Assembly (NCBI GenBank): GCA_958428235.1
Contig: CAUAFG010000008.1
Location: forward strand, 41,550-105,549
Reading direction: 5' to 3'
Length of the DNA stretch: 64,000 nucleotides
Origin: Faeciplasma sp900553675
GTDB taxonomy: Bacteria; Bacillota; Clostridia; Oscillospirales; Ruminococcaceae
The position numbers and the translations under genes are program-made. This document shows, piece after piece, positions 51,460 through 59,348 of this stretch (positions within the stretch are counted from its first letter, which is position 1; the number at the start of each line of letters is the position of its first letter). The notes under the pieces were generated by a model. It was not told where the DNA came from. It saw nothing but the letters and a program-made list of their open reading frames with translations, and made no database searches.

Positions 51460-52336
51460 TGTTATTCTCCCTTCTTTGTTTCAGCTTTGCAAAGAATCCG
51501 TTTTCGTTCTGGGGCTTTTCGGGAATTATCTGTGACTTGAGGTACTTTATAAGCCTGTCCTTGGTGTAGCCCCTTGTCAGCTCACCGTTTTCGGCTATTG
51601 AAATTGTTCCGGTTTCCTCCGAAACTACAATTATTATAGCGTCTGAATTTTCGCTCATGCCTATTGCCGCGCGGTGTCTTGAGCCCAGAAGCTTATTAAT
51701 TCTTTCTTCCTTCTGCGGAGTGGGCAAAAAGCATCCTGCAGCTATTATGCGCGCGTCTCTGATTATTACTGCGCCGTCGTGAAGCGGAGTTTTGGGGAAG
51801 AATATCGTTCCAAAGCTTGCAACGCTTGGCAGACAGTCTAAAACCGTACCTGTATCTATCTGCTCTCCGAGATGGATTTTGCGCTCGATTACTATAAGAG
51901 CGCCGGTTGCAGTTTCGGAAAGCTGGCTTACAGCCTCGCCTATAACGTCAATAGTCCTCGACCAGCTCTGGACAAGATTCTCCGATCTTGCGTCACTGAA
52001 AACATTCAGGGATTTAACGTTCGTCCGTCCGACCTTTTCAAGAAGCCTTCGCAGCTCAGGCTGGAAAACTATTACTATTGCAATGATTCCAACCTGCAAG
52101 AAGTTTTCGAGAAGGTAAGACATAACCTTAAGCTTAAGGGCGTTTGAAATAAAGTATACCACAAGCACGATTGCAATACCGGTTATAAGCTGCTGAGCCT
52201 TTGTTTCCCTTACAAGCTTTATTCCTTTGTACAGGAAATAGGTCAGAAGAATAATATCAATTATATCTCGCCAATTTATAGATCCGAGTATGCTTAACAT
52301 CCTTGACCAAAAAATACTTATGTATTCCAATTTCAT
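51431..52336 (-). CDS. cdaA: Membrane diadenylate cyclase
   Basis: CdaA converts two ATP into c-di-AMP, an essential second messenger for potassium and wall homeostasis. The 301-residue protein has three N-terminal membrane helices (to about residue 100), then the DAC domain with DGAVIIRD (DGA motif) and LGSRHRAAIG (RHR motif). It is the first gene of the cdaA-cdaR pair. GGAAGGGGAA lies immediately before the ATG. Confidence 0.95.
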   Translation of the reverse strand: MKLEYISIFWSRMLSILGSINWRDIIDIILLTYFLYKGIKLVRETKAQQLITGIAIVLVVYFISNALKLKVMSYLLENFLQVGIIAIVIVFQPELRRLLEKVGRTNVKSLNVFSDARSENLVQSWSRTIDVIGEAVSQLSETATGALIVIERKIHLGEQIDTGTVLDCLPSVASFGTIFFPKTPLHDGAVIIRDARIIAAGCFLPTPQKEERINKLLGSRHRAAIGMSENSDAIIIVVSEETGTISIAENGELTRGYTKDRLIKYLKSQIIPEKPQNENGFFAKLKQRRENNNAGKIEEKK

Positions 52337-52398
52337 TTCCCCTTCCGACTGAGCGTTTTGCGAAGCTGACCGTTTGAATATGCAGGCAATCAGCGTTT

Positions 52399-52450
52399 AA
52401 GGCAACACCAAAATCCTTGACGACAGCAATTCATTTTTTGGTGCTGCCTT
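52399..52450. repeat. Palindromic element D downstream of the cysteine desulfurase-like gene
   Basis: AAGGCAACACCAAAA (52399-52413) pairs with TTTTGGTGCTGCCTT (52436-52450) with one mismatch, around a 22-nt loop containing GACAGC. No T run follows on the minus strand. The segment CAAAATCC followed by ACAGC resembles the loop side of element B, so a distant relation is possible. Confidence 0.55.
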
Positions 52451-52501
52451 TACTTTCGTTCCACATTATATTTTAACAGCTATCAATCAAAAATACAATA
52501 G

Positions 52502-53671
52502 CTACAGACCATGTTTTGCAAATTTTTTTATTAATTCTGCAAGTTCTTTAACATCCTTTTCCGAGCTGAAGACGGAAGGCGAAAATCTTACCGTCCCATC
52601 CGACAGAGTTCTTATGGTTTTATGTGCCAGCGGAGCGCAGTGAAGTCCTCCTCGCAGAGCGTAGCCCTTATCCGAAAGTGCAGAAGCAAGAGCGTCTGCC
52701 GGTATGCCTTCTACGTTAAACGAAACTATAGGAACAAATTTGTCTCCTCGGCGGTAAACCGTTACCTCGTCGATCGGCGATATGCGTTCCAAAAGAAGCT
52801 CACACAAAGCATCCTCGTGGTTATATATGCTTTCAAGACCGGTCTGCTTAACAAACTTCATTCCGGCGTTCAGCGAAGCTATCCCGACGGTATTCACCGT
52901 TCCGCTTTCCAAAAGCTCCGGCATAAATCCGGTCTGGTTAAGCTCTGCCGAGGTAGCGCCGGTTCCTCCCTCTATGATGGTTGACGGAGTAAACTTCCCG
53001 TCTGAAATCAGAAGACCTGTTCCGGTTGTGCCGTAAAGACCTTTGTGTCCCGCCGTGCATATGAAATTCATGCCATCGGCTAAGGATATCGGGATTATTC
53101 CCGCCGCCTGAGCAGCGTCTACAATGAAGCACACTCCCCTTTTGCGGCAGAGCTGAGCTATCTCGCGGATTGGCATTATTCTTCCTGTCACGTTGCTTGC
53201 TGCCGTGCAGACAACGCATTTGGTTGAGCTTGTTATCAGCGAAGAAAAAGATTTCAGTGTTTCTTCGTCTGTTCTACCTATGGTTGCAACATCAACGCGC
53301 ACCCCTCTTTTTGAGAGCGCATACGATGGTCTTGCAACCGAATTATGCTCCATGGATGATATAACCATCCGGTCGCCCGGCTTTAGCACGCCCTTTATTG
53401 CGTAATTAAGTGCATGGGTGCAGTTTAGCGTGAACACGACGTTTTCCACACTTGCACCGAACATCTGAGCAGCTGTGCTTCTTGTCTCAAAAACTATTTT
53501 TGCGGCGTTTATGGAATAGCTGTGTCCACCCCGTCCGGGATTGCCGCCGTATTTATCGACAGCCTCAGAAACTGCCGTTCTGACCGAAGGCGGCTTGGGA
53601 TAAGACGTTGCGGCATTATCAAAATAAACCGCTTTAGTCGCTGCGGCATTGACATTATTGACCGTTCTCAT
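52502..53671 (-). CDS. Class V aminotransferase, cysteine desulfurase-like
   Basis: The 389-residue PLP enzyme has FDNAATSYPKP at the N-terminus, CTAGHKGLYGTTGTG with the PLP lysine (about residue 210), and RGGLHCAP containing the cysteine of the SufS/selenocysteine lyase type loop. It should remove sulfur or selenium from cysteine or selenocysteine. ATG 53671 is chosen because GGTGA lies 5 nt upstream; a GTG at 53680 is the alternative. It follows the DUF3343 gene by 11 nt, a recurrent pairing. Confidence 0.9.
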   Translation of the reverse strand: MRTVNNVNAAATKAVYFDNAATSYPKPPSVRTAVSEAVDKYGGNPGRGGHSYSINAAKIVFETRSTAAQMFGASVENVVFTLNCTHALNYAIKGVLKPGDRMVISSMEHNSVARPSYALSKRGVRVDVATIGRTDEETLKSFSSLITSSTKCVVCTAASNVTGRIMPIREIAQLCRKRGVCFIVDAAQAAGIIPISLADGMNFICTAGHKGLYGTTGTGLLISDGKFTPSTIIEGGTGATSAELNQTGFMPELLESGTVNTVGIASLNAGMKFVKQTGLESIYNHEDALCELLLERISPIDEVTVYRRGDKFVPIVSFNVEGIPADALASALSDKGYALRGGLHCAPLAHKTIRTLSDGTVRFSPSVFSSEKDVKELAELIKKFAKHGL

Positions 53672-53682
53672 AATGCTCACCG

Positions 53683-53904
53683 CTACCTGTTTACAGACAT
53701 AAGAGCCTTATATTCAATTCCGTTGTTTTTGAGTATTCCGATAATGACCTCCGAGCTATCCTTGACACGTATGGAATATCCGCAGCCGGAGGAAAGATTT
53801 TTAGGAGTTTTTTCAATTTCGCAGTAATAGCCCATGCCGTTCAGGAGTCTTTTGGCTTTCATGGCATAGGTTATAGAGGAAACCGCAATAAGTGTATATT
53901 TCAT
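53683..53904 (-). CDS. DUF3343 putative Se/S carrier-like protein
   Basis: This 73-residue protein matches the DUF3343 (PF11823) pattern: an N-terminal beta strand (YTLIAVSSITYAMKAKRLL) and the conserved SSGCGYSIRV stretch with its cysteine. The family is proposed to carry selenium or sulfur from a desulfurase, and the next gene encodes such an enzyme. GAGGTG precedes ATG 53904; a GTG at 53916 would add four residues. The role is inferred from family and neighbour only. Confidence 0.85.
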   Translation of the reverse strand: MKYTLIAVSSITYAMKAKRLLNGMGYYCEIEKTPKNLSSGCGYSIRVKDSSEVIIGILKNNGIEYKALMSVNR

Positions 53905-53980
53905 TTCTGCTTGCACCTCAAAATAATAATTACAGTATTACAATACATTATATGAGATACAAGCCATTGGTGCTATTGGT

Positions 53981-55144
53981 TTATCCCCGAATCATAGCAA
54001 CTGCGTGCGCCGCGATACCCTCGCCTGAGCCGGTGAAGCCAAGGCGTTCCTCGGTGGTAGCTTTTACCGATACCGCGCTTATTGGAATGTTCATGGCACA
54101 ACTAATCCGCGCTCTCATATCCTCTATATACAGAGATAGCTTGGGCGACTGCGCTATTACAGTCACATCAACGTTCACTATGCCAAAGCCTTTTTCTGCG
54201 AGCAGCTTTACGACATTTTTAAGAAGCTCGATGCTGTCAGCACCTTTATGCCTGTCGTCGCTGTCTGGGAACAGCTTGCCTATATCGCCGAGTGCGGCTG
54301 CTCCTAAAAGAGCGTCCATCAATGCATGTGTGAGAACATCAGCGTCGGAATGTCCCAAAAGACCTTTTTCATATGGAATATTCACGCCGCCAAGAATAAG
54401 CGCTCTGCCCTCAACCAGCCTGTGAACATCATATCCATGACCGATTCTTGGAGTGCTGCCGATTGGCATATCGCCGATAAGTGAGCGTGCCATATCAATA
54501 TCCTCCACTGTTGTTATTTTAATATTTGAATATTCGCCTAAGGTTATATGAGGTTTGATTCCTGCGGCGTCCAGAAGCTGAGCGTCGTCGGTATAGTCAC
54601 CATCAGCCGTTTCGCACGCTTTGAGATAGAGACTTCGCGAAAAGCTCTGCGGCGTCTGAACAATGTATGCGCTGCTTCTTGGCGGAGAATAAGAGCTTTC
54701 GCCGTTGTCAAGTCTGATTGTATCCTTGGACGGAACGCATACTATCGAGCTTCCGAAGCTGAAGGCTTCCTCGACCGACTTTTCTATAACAGACAAGGTT
54801 ATAAGCGGTCTTGCACCGTCGTGTATGACTATTATATCCTCTTTTGCCTCTTTTACAGCGTTCATTACCGACTGCTGGCGGGTGTCTCCCCCATTTACGA
54901 ACGTTATTGGCGTTTTTATCGGTTCAAGCGTTTTGCGGTAGACATCATGAAGCTCAGACGGTGCAGCAATGATTATTCTTTTTATATACTTGCAGGAATC
55001 GAAGGCTTCGCAGGTGCGCAGAATACAGGGCTTTCCGCATATATCCATAAGCAGCTTATTGCTGCCCATGCGGACGCTTCTTCCTCCACAGGCGAGTATG
55101 AGCTCGGCGTTTTTTGTTTTTGCCATGTATGCTTCTATATTCAT
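53981..55144 (-). CDS. ispDF: Bifunctional IspD/IspF enzyme of the MEP pathway
   Basis: The 387-residue fusion joins MEP cytidylyltransferase (IspD, about 12-225: LACGGRSVRMGSNK, IHDGARPLI) with MEcPP synthase (IspF, about 230-387: IGHGYDVHRL, LGHSDADVLTHALMDALLGA). It thus does the steps before and after IspE, whose gene is at 1100-1945. Such fusions are best known in alpha- and epsilonproteobacteria but also occur in Clostridia. ATG 55144 is used; a second ATG at 55126 is possible. Confidence 0.95.
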   Translation of the reverse strand: MNIEAYMAKTKNAELILACGGRSVRMGSNKLLMDICGKPCILRTCEAFDSCKYIKRIIIAAPSELHDVYRKTLEPIKTPITFVNGGDTRQQSVMNAVKEAKEDIIVIHDGARPLITLSVIEKSVEEAFSFGSSIVCVPSKDTIRLDNGESSYSPPRSSAYIVQTPQSFSRSLYLKACETADGDYTDDAQLLDAAGIKPHITLGEYSNIKITTVEDIDMARSLIGDMPIGSTPRIGHGYDVHRLVEGRALILGGVNIPYEKGLLGHSDADVLTHALMDALLGAAALGDIGKLFPDSDDRHKGADSIELLKNVVKLLAEKGFGIVNVDVTVIAQSPKLSLYIEDMRARISCAMNIPISAVSVKATTEERLGFTGSGEGIAAHAVAMIRG

Positions 55145-55179
55145 AGCGTTATTTCACATCCCGATATTTACTGTATGCA

Positions 55180-55208
55180 ATTATAGCAGATATGATGGCA
55201 GTATGCAA
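55180..55208 (-). promoter_or_regulatory. ispDF promoter
   Basis: Minus-strand TTGCAT (55208-55203), 17-bp spacer, extended -10 TGCTATAAT (hexamer 55185-55180). Confidence 0.78.
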
Positions 55209-55307
55209 CTATTATCACCATGTAAAAAAATAATTTTTGATATAGATTTTTGCAAAGAAATATAGTATAATATCAAGTATATTATCTTTTGAAAGGACAA
55301 AGTAAGA

Positions 55308-55724
55308 ATGAGAATAGCGGTAACCTATGAAAACGAAAACATTTTTCAGCACTTCGGTCACACCGAGCAGTTTAAAATCTATGATGTCGACGGCAGCGGC
55401 ATAACCGACTCGCAAATTGTAAGCTCGGTCGGAAGCGGTCATGGCGCGCTTGCGGGATTTTTGTCCGGTCTTAACGTCGACACTGTTATCTGCGGAGGAA
55501 TCGGCGCAGGAGCGCAGAATGCGCTGGCGCAGGCAGGAATCAAGCTCTACGGCGGTGCCTCAGGAAAAGCAGACGACGCTGTTAATGCTTTGCTGTCCGG
55601 CAAGCTCGACTACAACCCCAATGTCATGTGCAATCATCACTCACACGAGCATAGCGGGGGTCACAGCTGCGGCAGTTCCTGCGGTGAGGACAAGCACGGC
55701 TGCGGTGGAAGCTGTCATCACTGA
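55308..55724 (+). CDS. NifX/NifB-type iron-molybdenum cluster-binding domain protein with metal-rich tail
   Basis: The 138-residue protein has a dinitrogenase cofactor-binding domain (about 1-105: MRIAVTYENENIFQHFGHTEQF, VDTVICGGIGAGAQNAL), as in NifX, NafY and free-standing MTH1175-like proteins. The C-terminal 28 residues are His/Cys-rich (for example HHSHEHSGGH and CGSSCGED), suited to binding metal. No nitrogenase genes are present, so a general metal-cluster or metal-handling role is more likely. TATAAT at 55266-55271 and GAAAGGA support expression; a terminator follows 20 nt later. Confidence 0.87.
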   Translation: MRIAVTYENENIFQHFGHTEQFKIYDVDGSGITDSQIVSSVGSGHGALAGFLSGLNVDTVICGGIGAGAQNALAQAGIKLYGGASGKADDAVNALLSGKLDYNPNVMCNHHSHEHSGGHSCGSSCGEDKHGCGGSCHH

Positions 55725-55744
55725 TTCTTAACTAACAGGCAGAA

Positions 55745-55778
55745 AAATACCGGTTGGAAATACATCCAGCCGGTATTT
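55745..55778. terminator. Bidirectional terminator between nifX-like gene and NCS2 permease
   Basis: AAATACCGG pairs with CCGGTATTT, with TTGG/CCAG inside. T-rich tracts flank both sides. Confidence 0.87.
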
Positions 55779-55804
55779 GTTATTATCTTTTTTCCGAAAA
55801 AAGC

Positions 55805-57238
55805 TTATGCTACAACAAAGAACTTAACAAGGAAGATCAGGGATATAACAATTGTAAGCCAAGAAACTTCCTTTGCCTTGCCGGTGCAGAGCTTGATTAC
55901 GGTGTAGGTGATAAGACCTAAGCCCAAAGCGTGTCCGATAGAGCCGGTTATAGGCATACCTATAAGCATGATAGCCGCAGGAGCGAGCTGCGAGAAATCA
56001 TCAAAGTCGAGATTCTTAAGTCCGGAGAGCATGAGGATTCCGACATAGATAAGAGCCGCAGAGGTAGCAGCACCGGGGATAAGCTTTGTAAGAGGAGCAA
56101 TGAATATGCACAGAACAAAGAGGATACCGGTTGTAAGTGCGGTAAGACCTGTTCTGCCGCCTGCTTCAACGCCGGAAGCGGACTCGATGAAGGTGGTAAC
56201 GGTTGAAGTACCGGTTACGGAACCTGCAACAGTACCGATAGCGTCGGAAAGAAGAGCCTCTCTCATATTGGGCATATTGCCTTCCTTATCAATCATGCCA
56301 GCCTTGGAAGCGGTACCCACAAGGGTTCCGATGGTGTCGAACATATCGATCATGCAGAAGGTGATGACAAGGGTAATAGCAGTAAACCAGCCGATTGAGA
56401 ATAAGGTAGCAAAGTCAAACTTGAACAGTGTTGTGGAAGCCATATCGCCGAAAGCGGGAACAAAGGAAGCACCCTGCAGAACAGCGAAGGGATTCTGATG
56501 GAGGAAAGCAGCCTGTCCTATCCAGTAAACAACAGATGCAAAGAGCATACCAAGAAGAACGTTAGCCTTGATCTTGAAGTGCTTGAGAATAATCATTGCA
56601 AACAGACCGAGGAATATGGTTACTACTACCAGAACCATCTGAGTGTAAGCAGTGTCGCCAGCCATGTTGTTCTTAAGTACGGAAGGAGTGAGCGAACCGA
56701 AGAAGTGCTGGAAAACATAGTAGCAATTGTTGTTGTCATCATAAATACCGATGTTGGAGCCGAAGCCTATGTTTAAAAGCATAAGTCCGATAGCGGGAGC
56801 AATTGCTGTTCTTATGCCGAAGGGGATCGCCTGAACGATTTTCTCTCTTATCTTAAAGATGGAGAGGAAGAGGAAAACAACGCCCTCGATAAGTATAATG
56901 CACAGAGCTGCCTGGAAGGCATTGTCGTAGCTGCAACCTGCGATGGCTGCAATATTTGCAACAACTACCGCGAAGAAGCTGTTAAGACCCATGCCTGGAG
57001 CCATTGCGAATGGTTTATTTGCCAAAAATGCCATGCATATAGTTCCGACGCCGGAAGCTAAGCAGGTTGCAAGGAATACGCCGTTCCAAAGGGCGGGTGT
57101 ACCACTTGAGCCGAAGCCGGTCAGCAGGTTCGGGTTTAAGATAATGATGTAAGCCATTGTCATAAACGTCGTTAAGCCTGCAAGGATTTCGGTTCTAATG
57201 GTGGTGCCGTTTTGCTTGAGCTTGAAAACTTTTTCCAT
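55805..57238 (-). CDS. NCS2-family purine permease (AzgA/PbuG type)
   Basis: The 477-residue membrane protein has about 13 hydrophobic segments and AzgA-like stretches: EILAGLTTFMTMAYI near the N-terminus, GMGLNSFFAVVV, and TSTVTTFIESASGVEAGGRTG. It should import adenine, guanine or hypoxanthine with protons. ATG 57238 is chosen because AAAGGA lies 10 nt upstream and 57247 is only TTG. The upstream region has a clear promoter, but I could not recognise a purine riboswitch. Confidence 0.92.
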   Translation of the reverse strand: MEKVFKLKQNGTTIRTEILAGLTTFMTMAYIIILNPNLLTGFGSSGTPALWNGVFLATCLASGVGTICMAFLANKPFAMAPGMGLNSFFAVVVANIAAIAGCSYDNAFQAALCIILIEGVVFLFLSIFKIREKIVQAIPFGIRTAIAPAIGLMLLNIGFGSNIGIYDDNNNCYYVFQHFFGSLTPSVLKNNMAGDTAYTQMVLVVVTIFLGLFAMIILKHFKIKANVLLGMLFASVVYWIGQAAFLHQNPFAVLQGASFVPAFGDMASTTLFKFDFATLFSIGWFTAITLVITFCMIDMFDTIGTLVGTASKAGMIDKEGNMPNMREALLSDAIGTVAGSVTGTSTVTTFIESASGVEAGGRTGLTALTTGILFVLCIFIAPLTKLIPGAATSAALIYVGILMLSGLKNLDFDDFSQLAPAAIMLIGMPITGSIGHALGLGLITYTVIKLCTGKAKEVSWLTIVISLIFLVKFFVVA

Positions 57239-57322
57239 AGTTATCAATCCTTTCAGTTTTTGCGGAAATATCCGCGCTTAGTTATGCTGTTGATACTTCA
57301 GTACAATAGCATTAACATATAT

Positions 57323-57351
57323 ATGGTACATCACATTTAAGAGAATGTCAA
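57323..57351 (-). promoter_or_regulatory. NCS2 permease promoter
   Basis: Minus-strand TTGACA (57351-57346), 17-bp spacer, TACCAT (57328-57323), about 85 nt before the ATG. Confidence 0.65.
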
Positions 57352-57467
57352 GAATTTGTGTCTAATCTTTTAGATAAAATTTCCGACTGATTTTTCAGCA
57401 TTTTGTATAATTTTAAATGAAAAAGTCATTTTTATAGCTTAAATTTACCAATATATGTGGCAACCCC

Positions 57468-57495
57468 TTGATTTTTTAAAATATAAGGTTATAAT
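57468..57495 (+). promoter_or_regulatory. ATP synthase operon promoter
   Basis: TTGATT (57468-57473), 16-bp spacer, TATAAT (57490-57495), about 110 nt before atpB. Confidence 0.72.
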
Positions 57496-57512
57496 ATGTA
57501 TAGGACAACGTC

Positions 57513-57586
57513 GCCCGGTAAGCAGATATACTGCTCCGGGCTATGCTTTTAATTGGTTCGCCGCACGTCTGAGCTTTATTACGGCG
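57513..57586 (+). promoter_or_regulatory. Two-hairpin leader of the atp operon
   Basis: GCCCGG and AGCAG (57513-57525) pair with CTGCT and CCGGGC (57531-57541). A second hairpin, CGCCG (57559-57563) with CGGCG (57582-57586), ends 8 nt before AAAGGAG. A short T4 follows the first stem. It may tune transcription or translation of atpB (inference). With the two promoters this accounts for the 369-nt gap. Confidence 0.45.
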
Positions 57587-57607
57587 GCAGCGGAAAGGAG
57601 AAGATAA

Positions 57608-58423
57608 ATGAAAAGCAAAAAACGGACTATTATTATCATTATATGGGTAGCAGCTATCATTGCCCTGTTTGCTTCGGCAATCCTGATAGGTCCGAGCTCT
57701 GGTGAGAAGGAGCTTATCAAGGAAGTTATGAAGGACGCAGTTTTGCATGAATCCAACAAAGTAAGTTTCTTCGGAATCATGGACGTCAATCCGACAGTTG
57801 TTTCCGCATTTACGGTTACCGCGATTCTTTTGATATTTGCGGCGGCTGTAAGGATATTCGCTGTGCCGCGATTCAAAATGATTCCAGGCAGATTCCAGCT
57901 TATGCTTGAATCGCTGGTGGGATTATTCGACGGCATTGCAAAGTCTAACAGTCCTCACAGAAACAAATTCTTAAGCGCTTATATATTCAGCGCAGGAACT
58001 TATATCTTTGTCGGAACGGTGTTTGAACTTATCGGGATTCAGGCGGTTACAACACAGGGGCGGTCAATCGCCATGCCTGCTCCCCTTTCCGATATAAACG
58101 GCGCAATTGCTATGGGTGTTCTTTCCTACCTGATTATCCTTTCGGGAGGAATAGCCTCAAACGGCTTAAGAGGTGTCGGAAACACTCTTAAAGACTTTTC
58201 GCTTCCGATTTCCATGAGCTTCCGCCTTTTCGGCGCTCTTCTTTCGGGATTGCTGGTTACAGAGCTTGTATATTACTACCTCGGACTAAGCTTTGTGCTT
58301 CCGATAACTGTGGGAGTGCTGTTTACACTGCTTCATGCGCTTATTCAGACATACGTTTTAATTATGCTTACCGCGCTGTTTTACGGTGAGGTCAGCGAGC
58401 CTCATCACAAAAAAGCCAAATGA
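57608..58423 (+). CDS. atpB: F-type ATP synthase subunit a
   Basis: The 271-residue membrane subunit has five or six hydrophobic segments and the essential arginine in SMSFRLFGALLSGLLV, the counterpart of E. coli aR210. It forms the ion half-channels against the c ring. The N-terminus (residues 8-28) is an extra hydrophobic segment before the conserved part. AAAGGAG precedes the ATG. No atpI-like gene is found upstream. Confidence 0.93.
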   Translation: MKSKKRTIIIIIWVAAIIALFASAILIGPSSGEKELIKEVMKDAVLHESNKVSFFGIMDVNPTVVSAFTVTAILLIFAAAVRIFAVPRFKMIPGRFQLMLESLVGLFDGIAKSNSPHRNKFLSAYIFSAGTYIFVGTVFELIGIQAVTTQGRSIAMPAPLSDINGAIAMGVLSYLIILSGGIASNGLRGVGNTLKDFSLPISMSFRLFGALLSGLLVTELVYYYLGLSFVLPITVGVLFTLLHALIQTYVLIMLTALFYGEVSEPHHKKAK

Positions 58424-58446
58424 CAATAAGAAAGGAATGGTCAATT

Positions 58447-58815
58447 ATGAAAACACTCACCAAAAGATTTTTTGCGATATTGTTCGCTTTTATCCTGATT
58501 ATGGCTGTATCGGTTCCGGTATTTGCCGCAGAAAACCCCGAAAATGCTCAGTCTGCTTCTGCGCAGACGCAGGAATCGGAAAAGGACAACTCAACATCTA
58601 CTAAAGCTATTGCCGCCGCTATGTGCGTTGGCATTGCCGCCACCGCCGGTGCTGTCAGCATGGGTATAACCATCTCGAAAACCAACGACGGCATTTCAAG
58701 GCAGCCCGAAGCTCAGAGCGCTTTGAGGACAAGCCTTATGCTGGGTCTTGTATTCATTGAAACCGCCATTATCTATGCGCTTATCGTTGCGATTCTTATT
58801 ATCTTTGTACTGTAA
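58447..58815 (+). CDS. atpE: F-type ATP synthase subunit c with signal-peptide-like extension
   Basis: The 122-residue protein is much longer than the usual 70-90. Residues 1-28 look like a signal peptide (KR, hydrophobic core, VFAAE), followed by a polar linker to about 52. The hairpin follows: helix 1 carries A65-T-A67-G-A69-V-S71-M-G73 instead of GxGxGxG, the loop has RQPE (85-88), and helix 2 has the ion-binding E105 in FIETAIIYAL. E105-T106-Y110 matches the Na+ pattern, but the helix-1 glutamine position is M72. ATG 58447 has AAAGGA upstream. Confidence 0.9.
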   Translation: MKTLTKRFFAILFAFILIMAVSVPVFAAENPENAQSASAQTQESEKDNSTSTKAIAAAMCVGIAATAGAVSMGITISKTNDGISRQPEAQSALRTSLMLGLVFIETAIIYALIVAILIIFVL

Positions 58816-58877
58816 CAAAGCCGTGCTCTGAATTACATTACAAATCATAAGAATGCAGGAAAGGAACGGACATAGAT

Positions 58878-59315
58878 ATGAATTTACCATTGAATATAGA
58901 CTGGCAGCAGATACTTCTGCACCTCGGAAACTTCGCTCTTCTTTCTTTGGGACTTTATCTTCTTTTGTACAAGCCGGTCAAAAGCTTTATGGACAAACGG
59001 GCTGAAGCTATAGAAAAGCAAGCAGAGGAAGCAAAATCCAAATTCAACGAAGCTCAGGCATTAATGCTTGAATACGAAAAGCGTCTTGAAGATGCTGACA
59101 AGGAAGCGCAGGATATTAAGTCTAAGGCTTCGGAACAGGCGCAGTCGGCGGCAGACGCAAAACTTAAGGACGCCGAAAAGCAGAAGGAAAAAATAATTTC
59201 CGACGCCAAAGCAGCCGCACAGCGTCAGAAAGAAAAGGTCTTGGAAGAATCCAAGCAGGAAATCATTGAGCTTGCGGCACAGATGGCTGAGAAGGTTTTA
59301 AAATCTAAGAACTGA
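58878..59315 (+). CDS. atpF: F-type ATP synthase subunit b, short C-terminus
   Basis: The 145-residue stalk subunit has one N-terminal membrane helix (about 9-31) and a long charged coiled-coil (EEAKSKFNEAQALM onwards). It ends soon after the conserved AAQMAEKVL, where typical 160-170-residue b subunits continue with the segment that binds delta. This matches the lack of a delta gene: only 33 nt separate it from atpA. Those 33 nt contain the atpA ribosome binding site and no coding sequence. Confidence 0.9.
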   Translation: MNLPLNIDWQQILLHLGNFALLSLGLYLLLYKPVKSFMDKRAEAIEKQAEEAKSKFNEAQALMLEYEKRLEDADKEAQDIKSKASEQAQSAADAKLKDAEKQKEKIISDAKAAAQRQKEKVLEESKQEIIELAAQMAEKVLKSKN

Positions 59316-59348
59316 CCATCGGCTTTTTTGGAAAGGATGGTGATTTGA

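Noticed and set aside
53935..53946. Inverted repeat GTATT/AATAC as an operator before DUF3343
   Set aside because: Only 5 bp per arm in AT-rich sequence, likely chance.
57239..57467. Purine riboswitch upstream of the NCS2 permease
   Set aside because: I could not find the conserved three-way junction core; only a promoter and an AT-rich stretch are visible.
59316..59348. Possible hidden atpH between b and alpha
   Set aside because: Only 33 nt are present and they hold the alpha ribosome binding site; delta needs about 530 nt.
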